From assembly GCF_001426185.1 (NCBI RefSeq), contig NZ_LMRP01000001.1, positions 1,032,765 to 1,096,764 of the forward strand: a stretch of 64,000 nt of DNA, read 5' to 3'. This document shows, one piece after another, positions 8,904 to 16,543 of this stretch. The DNA is from Rhodococcus sp. Leaf247. Its GTDB lineage: Bacteria > Actinomycetota > Actinomycetes > Mycobacteriales > Mycobacteriaceae. The notes under the pieces were generated by a model, which was not told where the DNA came from, ran no database searches, and saw nothing but the letters and a program-made list of their open reading frames with translations. Every line of letters begins with the position of its first letter. The first letter of the stretch is position 1. Made by a program: the position numbers and the translations under genes.

Positions 8904-9762
8904 CCCGGGCCAGCATCGTCCGCGCCGCTCCGATGACGGCGTGGGCGACGGCGTCGAGGGCCGGTGATGCGAGCGACCACTGTTGCCAGAACAGCGCCAC
9001 GTCGATGACGGTGTCGTCCAGTTCGACCACGTCCAGATCGTCTCGCTGTTGATCCGGCACCATCCCCCATCCGAAGCCCAGGCCCACCGCCCGCGCGTAC
9101 TCGGTCGATGACGGCACCAGATGTCGCGGCGGGGTGTACGCGCCGACACCGTGGAGCGACAGGTAGCGATCCTGCAGCGAGTCCTTCTCGTCGAATGCGA
9201 TCACGTGGGCGTGCGACAGCGCCGCGGGCGTGATGCCGTCGGCAAAGAACCGATCCACGAAACTCTCTGTCGCACAGGGTCGGTAGAGCATCGAGCCGAG
9301 CGCGGTGGACGAGCATCCCCGCACGGCGGAATCCACCGAGGTCACCGCGGCGGTGACGGTCCCTCCTCGGAGAAGGTCCGCGGTGTAGTCCTGGTCGTCG
9401 CGGTGGATGTCCAGGATCACCGAACCCGCAAGCGGCGCCAACGCCGGCAGTACCCACGTGGCCAGCGAATCGGAGTTGACGGCCAGGGACACGCGCGCGA
9501 CGCCGTCGGTCGCACGCAACTCGTGCACGGCGCCGTCGGTCAGCGTCTGGATCTGACGGGCGAGACGCAACAACACCGCCCCTGACTCGGTGGGCGCCAC
9601 CGGCTTCGTGCGCGTGACCAGGACGGCGCCGACACTCACCTCCAGCGCCTTGATGCGTTGACTCACGGCCGAGGGCGTGATGTGAAGCGAGCGAGCGGCG
9701 GCCTCGAATGTGCCGTCGTCGACCACGGCGCGCAGGGCTTCGAGCTGGTCGGACTGCATCAT
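8863..9762 (-). CDS. lysG: LysR-family activator of amino-acid export, LysG/ArgP-like
   Basis: The 299-residue protein has the LysR HTH at its N terminus ([35 protein letters not shown] cut here into its typical blocks) and a periplasmic-binding-like effector domain. Sequence such as [23 protein letters not shown] and the paired divergent lysE gene match the LysG/ArgP branch, which senses lysine, arginine or histidine and activates the exporter. The gene is divergent from lysE with 72 bases between. Its 3' end overlaps the HIT gene. Which basic amino acid is sensed is not visible. Confidence 0.88.
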   Translation of the reverse strand: MMQSDQLEALRAVVDDGTFEAAARSLHITPSAVSQRIKALEVSVGAVLVTRTKPVAPTESGAVLLRLARQIQTLTDGAVHELRATDGVARVSLAVNSDSLATWVLPALAPLAGSVILDIHRDDQDYTADLLRGGTVTAAVTSVDSAVRGCSSTALGSMLYRPCATESFVDRFFADGITPAALSHAHVIAFDEKDSLQDRYLSLHGVGAYTPPRHLVPSSTEYARAVGLGFGWGMVPDQQRDDLDVVELDDTVIDVALFWQQWSLASPALDAVAHAVIGAARTMLARVSASERADRDRTR

Positions 9763-9773
9763 ATGAAGCTACG

Positions 9774-9797
9774 CTCATGACTGCTGAAAAACATGAG
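9774..9797. promoter_or_regulatory. Candidate LysG operator
   Basis: CTCATG (9774-9779) and CATGAG (9792-9797) form an exact inverted repeat with a 12-base spacer in the lysG-lysE intergenic region, the geometry expected for a LysR-type dimer site. The -10 of lysE lies 24 bases downstream. Assignment to LysG is inference. Confidence 0.45.
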
Positions 9798-9821
9798 CTG
9801 GACTGCATTACAACCACGCCC

Positions 9822-9827
9822 TAGCGT
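9822..9827 (+). promoter_or_regulatory. -10 element of lysE, leaderless
   Basis: TAGCGT matches TANNNT and sits 7 bases before the ATG at 9835, predicting transcription from the start codon. It helps choose 9835 over the in-frame ATG at 9793. Confidence 0.42.
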
Positions 9828-9834
9828 TCGTCGC

Positions 9835-10449
9835 ATGTCATCCATGCTGGTCGGCTTCGGTGTCGGCCTCTCACTCATCGTCGCCATCGGCGCACAGAAC
9901 GCCTTCGTGCTGCGTCAAGGAATCGCCCGGCAGCACGTCCTCGCGGTAGTGCTGGTGTGCGCGCTGTCCGACGCGATCCTGATTCTTGCCGGTGTGTCCG
10001 GCATCGGCGTCGTGGTCGAGACCTACCCGACGGCCGTCACCGTCGTGACCGTCGCCGGCGTCGTCTTCCTGACCGTGTACGGCCTCACCGCTTTCCGACG
10101 CGCCCTGCACCCGTCCGCGCTGACGGTCGAGAAGACTGCAACCGGCGCGTCCCTGCGATCGGTGATTCTGACGAGTGTGGCTCTGACCTGGCTCAACCCG
10201 CACGTGTATCTGGACACCGTGGTGTTCCTGGGATCGGTGGCCAATCGTGAAACCGGTTCAGCGCGTTGGTGGTTCGCTGCCGGCGCTGTCCTGGGCAGCG
10301 TGGTGTGGTTCACGGCTCTCGGTTTCGGCGCCCGCTTCGCGACGCCGATCTTCGCCAAGCCCGTCGCCTGGCGAGTCCTCGACGTCGTGATCGGTGTCGT
10401 CATGCTCCTCATCGCCGTCGTCCTGGTCGAGGGACTGGTAGCCGGCTGA
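9835..10449 (+). CDS. lysE: Basic amino-acid exporter LysE/ArgO
   Basis: The 204-residue membrane protein has the LysE signature: a first helix GFGVGLSLIVAIGAQNAFVLRQ and the central LTSVALTWLNPHVYLDTVVFLG with conserved Asn-Pro and Asp. Six hydrophobic segments match the family. It exports lysine, arginine or related amino acids driven by proton motive force and protects cells fed with peptides. The start at 9835 places the first helix at residue 5 as in homologues. It is controlled from the divergent LysG gene. Its last 192 bases are also covered on the opposite strand by the open reading frame of phoR. Confidence 0.9.
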   Translation: MSSMLVGFGVGLSLIVAIGAQNAFVLRQGIARQHVLAVVLVCALSDAILILAGVSGIGVVVETYPTAVTVVTVAGVVFLTVYGLTAFRRALHPSALTVEKTATGASLRSVILTSVALTWLNPHVYLDTVVFLGSVANRETGSARWWFAAGAVLGSVVWFTALGFGARFATPIFAKPVAWRVLDVVIGVVMLLIAVVLVEGLVAG

Positions 10450-11865
10450 GTCGGCGAGTGGCAGGAGTCGGGGCAGTTCGACCCGGAACGTGGCACCCTC
10501 CCCCGGCACGCTGTGCACGGACACGTGGCCGCCGTGCGCCGCGACCAGAGCCGACACGATCGAGAGCCCCAGTCCACTGCCGCCGCTCTCGCGCGTGCGT
10601 GACCTGTCGGTGCGGTAGAAGCGCTCGAACACTCGGTCCGCGTCGTCCTCACTCAGGCCCGGCCCGGTGTCGCGTACTTCGAGAACCGCTGTCTCACCCA
10701 CGGTTCCGACGGCGACGGTGACCGACGCGGTGACCGGGGTGTGCCGCAACGCGTTGCTCACCAGGTTGCTCAGAACCTGGCGTAGCCGCGCGTCGTCGCC
10801 GAGCACCTCGGGTACGTCGCTGTGGTCGATCACCTCGAGGCGCACGGCCCGCTCGGGCGCGGTCGCCGACGCGTCGTGCACGGCGTCGGCCGCGATCCTG
10901 AGCAGATCGACGGGCTTCTGCTCGACCGGGCGCTGCGCGTCGAGGCGCGCGAGCATCAGCAGATCCTCGACCAGCAGCCCCATCCGAGCCGCCTCACCAC
11001 CGATGCGGGTCATCAACATCTCGGTGTCGGTCATCGCGCCTTGGCGGTAGAGCTCGGCGAATCCGCGGATGGTCGTCAGCGGTGTCCGCAGTTCGTGGGA
11101 CGCGTCGGCGACGAAGCGACGCATCCGGTCCTCCGATTCACGGGCCGCGTTCTCCGACGCCTCGGTGGCCGCGAACGCCTGCTGGATCTGGGCGAGCATC
11201 CCGTTCAGTGCGGCCGACAGTCGTCCCACCTCGGTCCGCTGATTCCATTCCGGGACGCGACGGTGCAGATCTCCGGCGGCGATGGCGGCAGCCGTGGTCT
11301 CCACTTCACGCAGCGGCCGCAGACTGCGCCGGACCACGAAGTACGCGAGGACACCCAGGACCAGCATGACCCCGAGCCCGATGAAGATCTGCAGCCTCAC
11401 CAAGCTCGAGACGATGGCCTGATTTCCCGTCAGCGGAATGGCGACCGTGGTCTCGCCGTCGGAGTTGGTCACGGTCACCGTCCGCCACTGCTGATCGACT
11501 CCGTCCAGAGACCCGACCGTTCGGGGCGTCGCGGACACCGCGCCACTGAGATCCGGTTGGACGTCGCCGAGGTCGCTCACCGGCTCGCGGACGGACCCGT
11601 CCGCCCCGACGGCGCGCACGTAGAACGCTGCCGGCGGTCGCAGCGGATTCGCCTCGGACGGAGGCGGACCGAGGAAGCGGTCACCACGCGGCTTGGCCCA
11701 TCCCGATGCAGCATCCATCAACTGCTCGTCGACACGCTGGGTCAGCGTGTTCTGCAGAGCACTCGTGACGGCCACGCCGGAGCCCGCGAGGCCGAACGCC
11801 ACGAGCAGCAGCAGCACCGCCACCAGCGTGACGCGGAGCGGGACGGCCCCGAGACGGCGCCTCAC
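10258..11865 (-). CDS. phoR: Sensor histidine kinase PhoR
   Basis: Starts at GTG 11865, overlapping the phoP stop (GTGA). The 535-residue frame has a first membrane helix (residues 9-33), an extracellular sensor of about 120 residues, a second helix (155-178), HAMP, the HisKA box with His 257 (VADASHELRTPL), and an ATPase with N (NLVSNALRHTP), G1 (DTGPGL) and G2 (GGSGLGLSIV) motifs. It pairs with PhoP to control envelope lipid and pH responses in mycobacteria. The kinase core ends near residue 470; the frame then runs on for roughly 60 acidic residues antisense to lysE without a stop. Either this is a true C-terminal tail or a sequencing slip hides a stop near 10450. Confidence 0.88.
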   Translation of the reverse strand: MRRRLGAVPLRVTLVAVLLLLVAFGLAGSGVAVTSALQNTLTQRVDEQLMDAASGWAKPRGDRFLGPPPSEANPLRPPAAFYVRAVGADGSVREPVSDLGDVQPDLSGAVSATPRTVGSLDGVDQQWRTVTVTNSDGETTVAIPLTGNQAIVSSLVRLQIFIGLGVMLVLGVLAYFVVRRSLRPLREVETTAAAIAAGDLHRRVPEWNQRTEVGRLSAALNGMLAQIQQAFAATEASENAARESEDRMRRFVADASHELRTPLTTIRGFAELYRQGAMTDTEMLMTRIGGEAARMGLLVEDLLMLARLDAQRPVEQKPVDLLRIAADAVHDASATAPERAVRLEVIDHSDVPEVLGDDARLRQVLSNLVSNALRHTPVTASVTVAVGTVGETAVLEVRDTGPGLSEDDADRVFERFYRTDRSRTRESGGSGLGLSIVSALVAAHGGHVSVHSVPGEGATFRVELPRLLPLADSAGYQSLDQDDGDEEHDDTDHDVEDSPGDGLGEDRRREAGAETESREPHHAAQDSAGSEPPTR

Positions 11866-12578
11866 CGTCGCGGTTCCCGCAGGACGTACCCGACCCCGCG
11901 CAGCGTATGGATCAACCGTGGTTCCGTCGTGTCCACCTTCCGGCGCAGGTAGGAGACGTAGGACTCCACGACGCCCACCTCGCCGCCGAAGTCGTAGTGC
12001 CAGACGTGGTCGAGGATGCGCGGCTTGGACAGCACCGTTCCGGCGTTGACCATCAGGTAGCGCAACAGCGTGAACTCGGTCGGCGACAGCGCCACCGGTT
12101 CGCCGGCCTTCCACACCTCGTGGGTGTCGTCGTCGAGTTCGATGTCCGCGAACACGAGCCGGGACGGCTGCGTCAGCGGCCCGGGTGCCGACCGGCGCAG
12201 GATCACGCGGAGCCGTGCGACGACTTCCTCGAGACTGAACGGCTTGGTGACGTAGTCGTCGGCGCCCATCGTCAACCCGGTCACCTTGTCCTCCACCGAA
12301 TCTCGTGCGGTGAGGAACAGGGCCGGTGCGTCGATACCGTCGGCGCGCAGTCGTCGCAGCAACCCGAAGCCGTCCATGTCCGGCATCATGACGTCGAGAA
12401 TGAGGGCGTCCGGCTTGAAGGTTCGCGCGACGTCGAGCGCCGCCGGGCCGCCCGATGCGGTGCGCACCTCGAAGCCCTGGAATTTCAGACTCACCGACAG
12501 CAGCTCGACGATGGTCGGCTCGTCGTCGACGACGAGCACCTTGGCCTCGGCAGTCGTGGAGGGGCGCGACGTCGTCAT
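11862..12578 (-). CDS. phoP: OmpR-type response regulator PhoP
   Basis: The receiver has the acidic pocket (VVDDE), phosphoacceptor Asp 62 in LDVMMPDMDGFG, and the TARDS and TKPF switch residues; the C-terminal winged helix includes LSPTEFTLLRYLMVNAGTVL and VVESYVSYLRRKVDT. Remembered M. tuberculosis PhoP aligns almost throughout (VELLSVSLKFQGFEV, RADGIDAPALFLTARDS). The start at 12578 (MTTSRPSTT) gives 238 residues and leaves room for a promoter after the PhoP box at 12641; ATGs at 12605 and 12626 are alternatives. It forms an operon with phoR. Confidence 0.92.
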   Translation of the reverse strand: MTTSRPSTTAEAKVLVVDDEPTIVELLSVSLKFQGFEVRTASGGPAALDVARTFKPDALILDVMMPDMDGFGLLRRLRADGIDAPALFLTARDSVEDKVTGLTMGADDYVTKPFSLEEVVARLRVILRRSAPGPLTQPSRLVFADIELDDDTHEVWKAGEPVALSPTEFTLLRYLMVNAGTVLSKPRILDHVWHYDFGGEVGVVESYVSYLRRKVDTTEPRLIHTLRGVGYVLREPRR

Positions 12579-12640
12579 GGTGGAATTCTCGCTCACGACT
12601 GCCATCGTGTCCGTCGGTGCTGACATCTACCCGGGGCGTC

Positions 12641-12658
12641 GCTGTGAGCTTGCTGTGA
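12641..12658 (-). promoter_or_regulatory. PhoP box upstream of phoP (autoregulation)
   Basis: Read on the minus strand this is TCACAGC-AAGC-TCACAGC, an exact direct repeat with a 4-base spacer. As recalled, this is the published consensus of the mycobacterial PhoP DNA site. It ends 15 bases before the earliest possible phoP ATG and 62 bases before the chosen one, with a possible -10 (TAGATG) in between, so PhoP probably controls its own operon. The divergent sugE leader begins about 45 bases away. Confidence 0.8.
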
Positions 12659-12704
12659 GCCGCGGCGACTTTGCTACGGTCGAGGGCAGACTGCTGACAC
12701 AGAC

Positions 12705-12746
12705 CCGGACGAGCGCACCGTACCCGGCCAGCGACAAGACGGTGCC
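12705..12746 (+). ncRNA. Guanidine-III riboswitch
   Basis: The leader of the SMR gene contains CCGGACGAG, then CCGTACCCGG, then GACAAGACGG, in that order and spacing. These match, from memory, the conserved blocks of the guanidine-III class (the Thermobifida fusca aptamer), which folds into a pseudoknot around guanidinium. The 3' strand GGTGCC can pair with GCGCACC upstream, and the ribosome site AGGAGA (12747-12752) follows immediately. Binding would therefore control access of the ribosome. The gene behind it is a guanidinium exporter family member, which is the known partner. Confidence 0.85.
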
Positions 12747-12763
12747 AGGAGAGTCGACGACAC

Positions 12764-13078
12764 ATGGCTTGGATCGTTCTCGTACTGTCCGGCGTCCTCG
12801 AGGCCGTCTGGGCGACGGCACTGGGGAAGTCCGAGGGCTTCACTCGTCCCGTACCCACCATCGTCTTCGGCACGGCGCTGGTGATGAGCATGGGCGGGCT
12901 GGCCTACGCGATGCGCACGATTCCCACCGGCACGGCGTATGCCGTATGGGTCGGGATCGGCGCGTCCCTCACCGTCGTCTACGCGATGGTGTCGGGCACC
13001 GAGTCCGCCACCCCGATCAAGATCGCGCTCATCGCGGGCCTGGTCGGCTGCGTGATCGGATTGAAGCTCGCGCACTGA
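12764..13078 (+). CDS. sugE: Guanidinium exporter Gdx/SugE (SMR family)
   Basis: The 104-residue protein has four hydrophobic helices and the essential membrane glutamate at residue 13 (MAWIVLVLSGVLEAVWATAL), followed by GKSEGFTRP, typical of the SugE/Gdx branch rather than the EmrE drug pumps. Two copies assemble as a dual-topology dimer that exchanges guanidinium for protons. An AGGAGA ribosome site lies directly behind a guanidine-III riboswitch, which strongly supports the guanidinium function. It is transcribed divergently from phoP. Confidence 0.9.
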   Translation: MAWIVLVLSGVLEAVWATALGKSEGFTRPVPTIVFGTALVMSMGGLAYAMRTIPTGTAYAVWVGIGASLTVVYAMVSGTESATPIKIALIAGLVGCVIGLKLAH

Positions 13079-13100
13079 TCCGCGACGTCGGATGCAGGGT

Positions 13101-13106
13101 TACAGT
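13101..13106 (+). promoter_or_regulatory. -10 element of the decapeptide-repeat gene, leaderless
   Basis: TACAGT lies 6 bases before the ATG at 13113, the same arrangement as for the HIT gene. It argues for the start at 13113 rather than the in-frame ATG at 13092, which would lie upstream of the promoter. Confidence 0.5.
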
Positions 13107-13112
13107 GACCCC

Positions 13113-13985
13113 ATGAACTGGGTGTCCGCAGTCACATTGCCGGTGCGCGTCGGGCTGGCGGTCGCCGAGTCTGCAGTCGGCGTCGCCGAATCCGCCGTCG
13201 CGACGACGAGGATGGCTCTGGCCGCCGGAGCGTCCGGCTCGATCGACGCCTTCGCGCTGGCCAATCCGCGCGGCGGACCGCTGGCCCTTCTGGGTCAACT
13301 TGCCGAACTCACCTCGGACGACCGGGCGTTCGGCCACGCTCTGCGACCCGGTGGACCGCTGGATCGCCTGCTCGAGCCGGGTGGCGCCGTCGACCGACTC
13401 ACCAGCAAGGGCGGCACCCTCGACAGGTTGCTCGAACCCGGCGGTCCGCTCGAACGCATCCTCGCCGACGACGGTCCCCTCACCCGAGTCCTCGCCGAGG
13501 ACGGTGCCTTGGATCGACTGCTGGCCGAGGGAGGACTGCTCGACCGGCTCACCGCCGTCGACGGTCCCATCGAGCGGTTGACGGCGAAGGACGGTCCGAT
13601 CGAGCTGCTGACCATGGAGGGCGGCGTCATCGAGGCGCTGACCAAGAAGAACGGCGTGATCGACACGGCCATCGCCGAGGGCGGCCTGGTGGAGACGCTT
13701 CTCGGAGACGACGGCGCCATCAAACGACTCACGGCGAAGAACGGCCCGCTGGATCAGCTGGTCACCGTCGCCGAGTCGCTCAGCTCGCTGGCGCCCAACC
13801 TCGAACGCATGAGCGCCAGCGTGGAGATCCTGCAGGACACCGTCGACGTTCTCGCGGCGGCGGTGAACCCGCTGGGCGAGCTGGTGGGCAAGCTGCCCAG
13901 CCGATGGGTCAAGAGTCGCGGCGCCATCGAGCCCAAGACCGGCGAGGTGCGCGGTGCGCTGCAGGGGCCGGGAGTCGGACGCTAG
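13113..13985 (+). CDS. Decapeptide-repeat protein of unknown function
   Basis: The 290-residue protein has a hydrophobic/amphipathic N terminus (residues 1-45, VTLPVRVGLAVAESAVGVAESAV), a central array of fourteen uninterrupted 10-residue repeats (bases 13350-13769) with consensus (G/D/N)G-x-(L/I)-D/E-R-L-(L/T)-x-x, and a C-terminal helical region (LERMSASVEILQDTVDVLAAAV) with a basic end. No enzyme motif is visible. The regular Gly then hydrophobic pattern suggests a solenoid or amphipathic surface that could lie on a membrane. Its stop codon overlaps the stop of the convergent hydrolase gene. I do not recognise a characterised family. Confidence 0.75.
   Translation: MNWVSAVTLPVRVGLAVAESAVGVAESAVATTRMALAAGASGSIDAFALANPRGGPLALLGQLAELTSDDRAFGHALRPGGPLDRLLEPGGAVDRLTSKGGTLDRLLEPGGPLERILADDGPLTRVLAEDGALDRLLAEGGLLDRLTAVDGPIERLTAKDGPIELLTMEGGVIEALTKKNGVIDTAIAEGGLVETLLGDDGAIKRLTAKNGPLDQLVTVAESLSSLAPNLERMSASVEILQDTVDVLAAAVNPLGELVGKLPSRWVKSRGAIEPKTGEVRGALQGPGVGR
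13350..13769 (+). repeat. Fourteen tandem 30-base units coding decapeptides
   Basis: Successive 30-base units encode GGPLDRLLEP, GGAVDRLTSK, GGTLDRLLEP and so on to NGPLDQLVTV. The units differ at DNA level, so the array is old and selected at protein level rather than a fresh slippage repeat. Confidence 0.8.
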
Positions 13986-14683
13986 TTCTTCACGTGGCGC
14001 CCGAAGAAGTCGAAGACGCGGGCGAACGCATCCTCCGACTGATCGTGCTTGTAGCCGAAACCGGTGATGCGGAGCAGTAGTGCGGCGGGACCTCGTGCCG
14101 AATCGTTCGCGAAGCTGTGGCCGGCACCCGGGTACGTCTTCACGTCGTGCTCGATCCCCTTGTCCTGCAACACCTTCTCGACCTTCTTGCCGGCTCCCTG
14201 CAGAACCGGGTCGTGCTTACCGAAGCTGGCGACGATGGGGCACGCGCCCTCGAGTGCCTCCTCGATGTTCTTGGGGAGCACACCGTAGAAGGGCGCGCTG
14301 GCGTCGAATCCACGAGGCGCCAGGGCCAAGGCGAATCCGCCGCCCATGCAGAACCCCACGATGGCCACGGAGTCCGTCGTGTCGTCCCGCGCGACCAGCG
14401 CGTCGCGACACGCCATCAGATCGTCGACGGCCTGCCCCTGGCGGGCGAACAGCGACCGGAACACCCCGACGACGCACTTGGCCCGGCCACCTCGTGCGTA
14501 CAGGTCGGGCACCAGAGCCAGGTACCCCTTGTCCGCGAATCGCTGTGCGATGTTGCGGACGTCGTCCGACATGCCGAACACGTCGTGCACGATCACGACC
14601 GCCGGCCACGGCCCCTCTCCCGACGGTGTCGCGAGTGTCGCGTCGATGCGATCGGTACCGGTGTCGACCTGGATGACAGTCAT
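13982..14683 (-). CDS. Dienelactone hydrolase-family protein
   Basis: The 233-residue alpha/beta hydrolase has the Cys-His-Asp triad of dienelactone hydrolases: GFCMGGG with Cys 112, Asp 158 (SFGKHDP) and His 189 (GAGHSF). The oxyanion segment VIVHDVFGMSDDVRNIAQRF is also typical. Such enzymes open dienelactones in chlorocatechol breakdown or act on other esters. There is no aromatic pathway next to it, so a general role is as likely. The ATG at 14683 begins the first beta strand as in relatives. It lies 11 bases after ald and may be transcribed with it. Confidence 0.85.
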   Translation of the reverse strand: MTVIQVDTGTDRIDATLATPSGEGPWPAVVIVHDVFGMSDDVRNIAQRFADKGYLALVPDLYARGGRAKCVVGVFRSLFARQGQAVDDLMACRDALVARDDTTDSVAIVGFCMGGGFALALAPRGFDASAPFYGVLPKNIEEALEGACPIVASFGKHDPVLQGAGKKVEKVLQDKGIEHDVKTYPGAGHSFANDSARGPAALLLRITGFGYKHDQSEDAFARVFDFFGRHVKN

Positions 14684-14694
14684 ACCGGCCGACT

Positions 14695-15780
14695 CTAGCG
14701 ACCCAGCGCCGTTCTCACGGTGTCCGAGAGCAGGTCGCCGTCGTGGACACTGAGACCGTCGGCGAGACCGGGCATCGTGCGGCACGCCTGCTCCCATCCC
14801 TGGTCCGCCAACGTGAGCACGTAGGGCAGGGTCGCGTTGATCAGCGCTTGCGTCGACGTGCGCGGAACGGACCCCGGCATGTTGGCGACGCAGTAGAACA
14901 GCGAGTCGTGCACCGCGAACGTCGGATCGTCGTGGGTGGTGGGGTGTGAGCTCTCGAAGCAGCCACCTTGATCGATGGCGATGTCGACGAGGACGGATCC
15001 CGGCTTCATCCGCGCCACCAACGCGTCCGACACGAGTGTGGGGGCCTTCGCCCCGGGCACCAGGACCGCGCCGATGACGAGGTCGGCGTTCACGACCGCC
15101 TGTTCGAGTTCCCACGTGGTGGACACCAGGGTCTTGACCTGGCCGCGGTATCTCGCGTCGATCACCCGCAACTTGTCGACGTCCAGATCGAAGACGGTCA
15201 CGTCCGCTCCGAGACCGTGCGCCATCGAGACGGCGTGCGAGCCGGACACCCCGGCGCCGATGACGACCACCGACGCCGGACTCACTCCGGGCACACCCCC
15301 CATCAGCACTCCGCGGCCACCGGCCTGCTTCATCAGGTGGTAGGCGCCGGCCTGCGTCGCCAAGCGGCCGGCGACCTCGCTCATCGGCGCGAGCAACGGG
15401 AGTCCGCCGCCGCGCCCCGTCACCGTCTCGTAGGCGATGGCCGTCGTTCCCGACGCGAGGAGGGCGTCGGTGCAGTCGGCCGACGCGGCCAGGTGCAGAT
15501 AGGTGAAGAGAGTCTGACCGGCCCGAAGTCGGGAGTACTCGGCCGCGATCGGTTCCTTGACCTTGAGCAGCAGGTCGGCCTCGTCCCAGACCTCGTCCGC
15601 GGAGCGCCTGACGTCCGCACCGGCCGCCTTGAAGTCGGCGTCCGAGAACGAGGAACCCTCGCCCGCGCCGGTCTCGATCAGGACCCGGTGCCCGCGACCC
15701 ACCATCTCGTGGACACCGGCCGGGCCCGCCGCCACCCGGTATTCGTGGTTCTTCAGCTCACGGGGGATGCCGATCTTCAT
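14695..15780 (-). CDS. ald: Alanine dehydrogenase
   Basis: The 361-residue enzyme starts [17 protein letters not shown], contains the catalytic Lys 75 (LLLKVKEP) and His 96 (FTYLHLA), and an NAD-binding Rossmann motif [12 protein letters not shown]. It interconverts alanine and pyruvate plus ammonia with NAD. An AAAGGA ribosome site precedes the ATG at 15780; the longer upstream frame adds unlike residues and is rejected. The divergent Lrp-type gene is the expected regulator AldR, which induces ald when alanine is present in mycobacteria. Confidence 0.95.
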   Translation of the reverse strand: MKIGIPRELKNHEYRVAAGPAGVHEMVGRGHRVLIETGAGEGSSFSDADFKAAGADVRRSADEVWDEADLLLKVKEPIAAEYSRLRAGQTLFTYLHLAASADCTDALLASGTTAIAYETVTGRGGGLPLLAPMSEVAGRLATQAGAYHLMKQAGGRGVLMGGVPGVSPASVVVIGAGVSGSHAVSMAHGLGADVTVFDLDVDKLRVIDARYRGQVKTLVSTTWELEQAVVNADLVIGAVLVPGAKAPTLVSDALVARMKPGSVLVDIAIDQGGCFESSHPTTHDDPTFAVHDSLFYCVANMPGSVPRTSTQALINATLPYVLTLADQGWEQACRTMPGLADGLSVHDGDLLSDTVRTALGR

Positions 15781-15851
15781 GACGGGTCCTTTCCAGTCGG
15801 AATACGTCCCCATATCGTGAACTTTGTTCGCCATCTCCGCGATCCGAGTGA

Positions 15852-15863
15852 AGATAATTCTCT
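15852..15863. promoter_or_regulatory. Candidate AldR/Lrp operator
   Basis: AGATAATTCTCT is a near-perfect palindrome (AGA-n-AATT-n-TCT) with an AT-rich core, in keeping with Lrp/AsnC sites. It lies 12 bases before the aldR start and overlaps the predicted aldR -10. It is in the only region between ald and aldR, so it may serve both. Confidence 0.5.
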
Positions 15864-15868
15864 ACGAT
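15863..15868 (+). promoter_or_regulatory. -10 element of aldR, leaderless
   Basis: TACGAT matches TANNNT and stands 6 bases before the ATG at 15875. A GATAAT ten bases upstream is an alternative -10 giving a leader of about ten bases. Confidence 0.42.
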
Positions 15869-15874
15869 GCCGTC

Positions 15875-16396
15875 ATGGACATCGAATCGTCGGACCTCGG
15901 CCTGTCGGACCCGGTCACGTCGAACAATCTTCGGCCCTCGACGCTGGACCGTGTCGACCGCGTCATCCTGCGGGAACTGGCCGTCGATGCCCGCATCCCC
16001 AACAACACACTGGCCGGAAGAGCGGGCATCGCCCCGTCCACGTGCCTCGGCCGCGTGCGGTCACTGGTCGAGCGCGGCGTCATCCGTGGATTCCATGCCG
16101 ACATCGACCCGGCCGCCCTGGGGCAGGGTCTCCAAGCCATGATCGCCGTCCGCCTGCTCGCCGGAGCGCGGCGCCACCTCGGCGAGTTCGCGGAATCGTT
16201 CACCGCGCACTCGGAGGTACTCGACGTCTACTTTATCGCCGGAGCGGACGACTATCTGATCCACGTGGCGATGCAGGATTCCGCACATCTCCGCGACTTC
16301 GTCGTCCAGAACCTCAGTGCTCATCCCTCCGTGGCCTCGACCGAGACGATCCTCATCTTCGAACACCTACGGCCGCGCTTGGTGGACGGCGGGTGA
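15875..16396 (+). CDS. aldR: Lrp/AsnC-family regulator AldR
   Basis: This 173-residue protein carries an N-terminal HTH (LDRVDRVILRELAVDARIPNN; AGIAPSTCLGRVRSLVERGVI) and a C-terminal RAM ligand domain (VLDVYFIAGADDYLIHVAM), the standard Lrp layout. Divergence from ald with 94 bases between identifies it as the alanine-responsive activator/repressor of ald known from mycobacteria. The start at 15875 (MDIESSDLG) agrees with the promoter; the longer frame from 15824 runs into the operator. Confidence 0.92.
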   Translation: MDIESSDLGLSDPVTSNNLRPSTLDRVDRVILRELAVDARIPNNTLAGRAGIAPSTCLGRVRSLVERGVIRGFHADIDPAALGQGLQAMIAVRLLAGARRHLGEFAESFTAHSEVLDVYFIAGADDYLIHVAMQDSAHLRDFVVQNLSAHPSVASTETILIFEHLRPRLVDGG

Positions 16397-16415
16397 CCGC
16401 CTGCGGAGGGGGTGC

Positions 16416-16442
16416 CCATCCGGCCGGTCGAGCGCACCGAAT
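16416..16442 (+). promoter_or_regulatory. SigK-type ECF promoter candidate
   Basis: CCATCC (16416-16421) and CCGAAT (16437-16442) are separated by 15 bases. From memory these are the -35 and -10 hexamers reported for the M. tuberculosis SigK regulon. They lie about 100 bases before the gene for an RskA-domain protein, the family that inhibits SigK, which makes the match meaningful. Confidence 0.55.
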
Positions 16443-16543
16443 ACCCGGTGTACTTGCCAGGAGAGACGGCCGTGGATGTAACGGGGGTTCTGTGTCGCCC
16501 ACTCTCTGCCTGAGCCCTATTCGACACATGGAGGCACTTCGAG

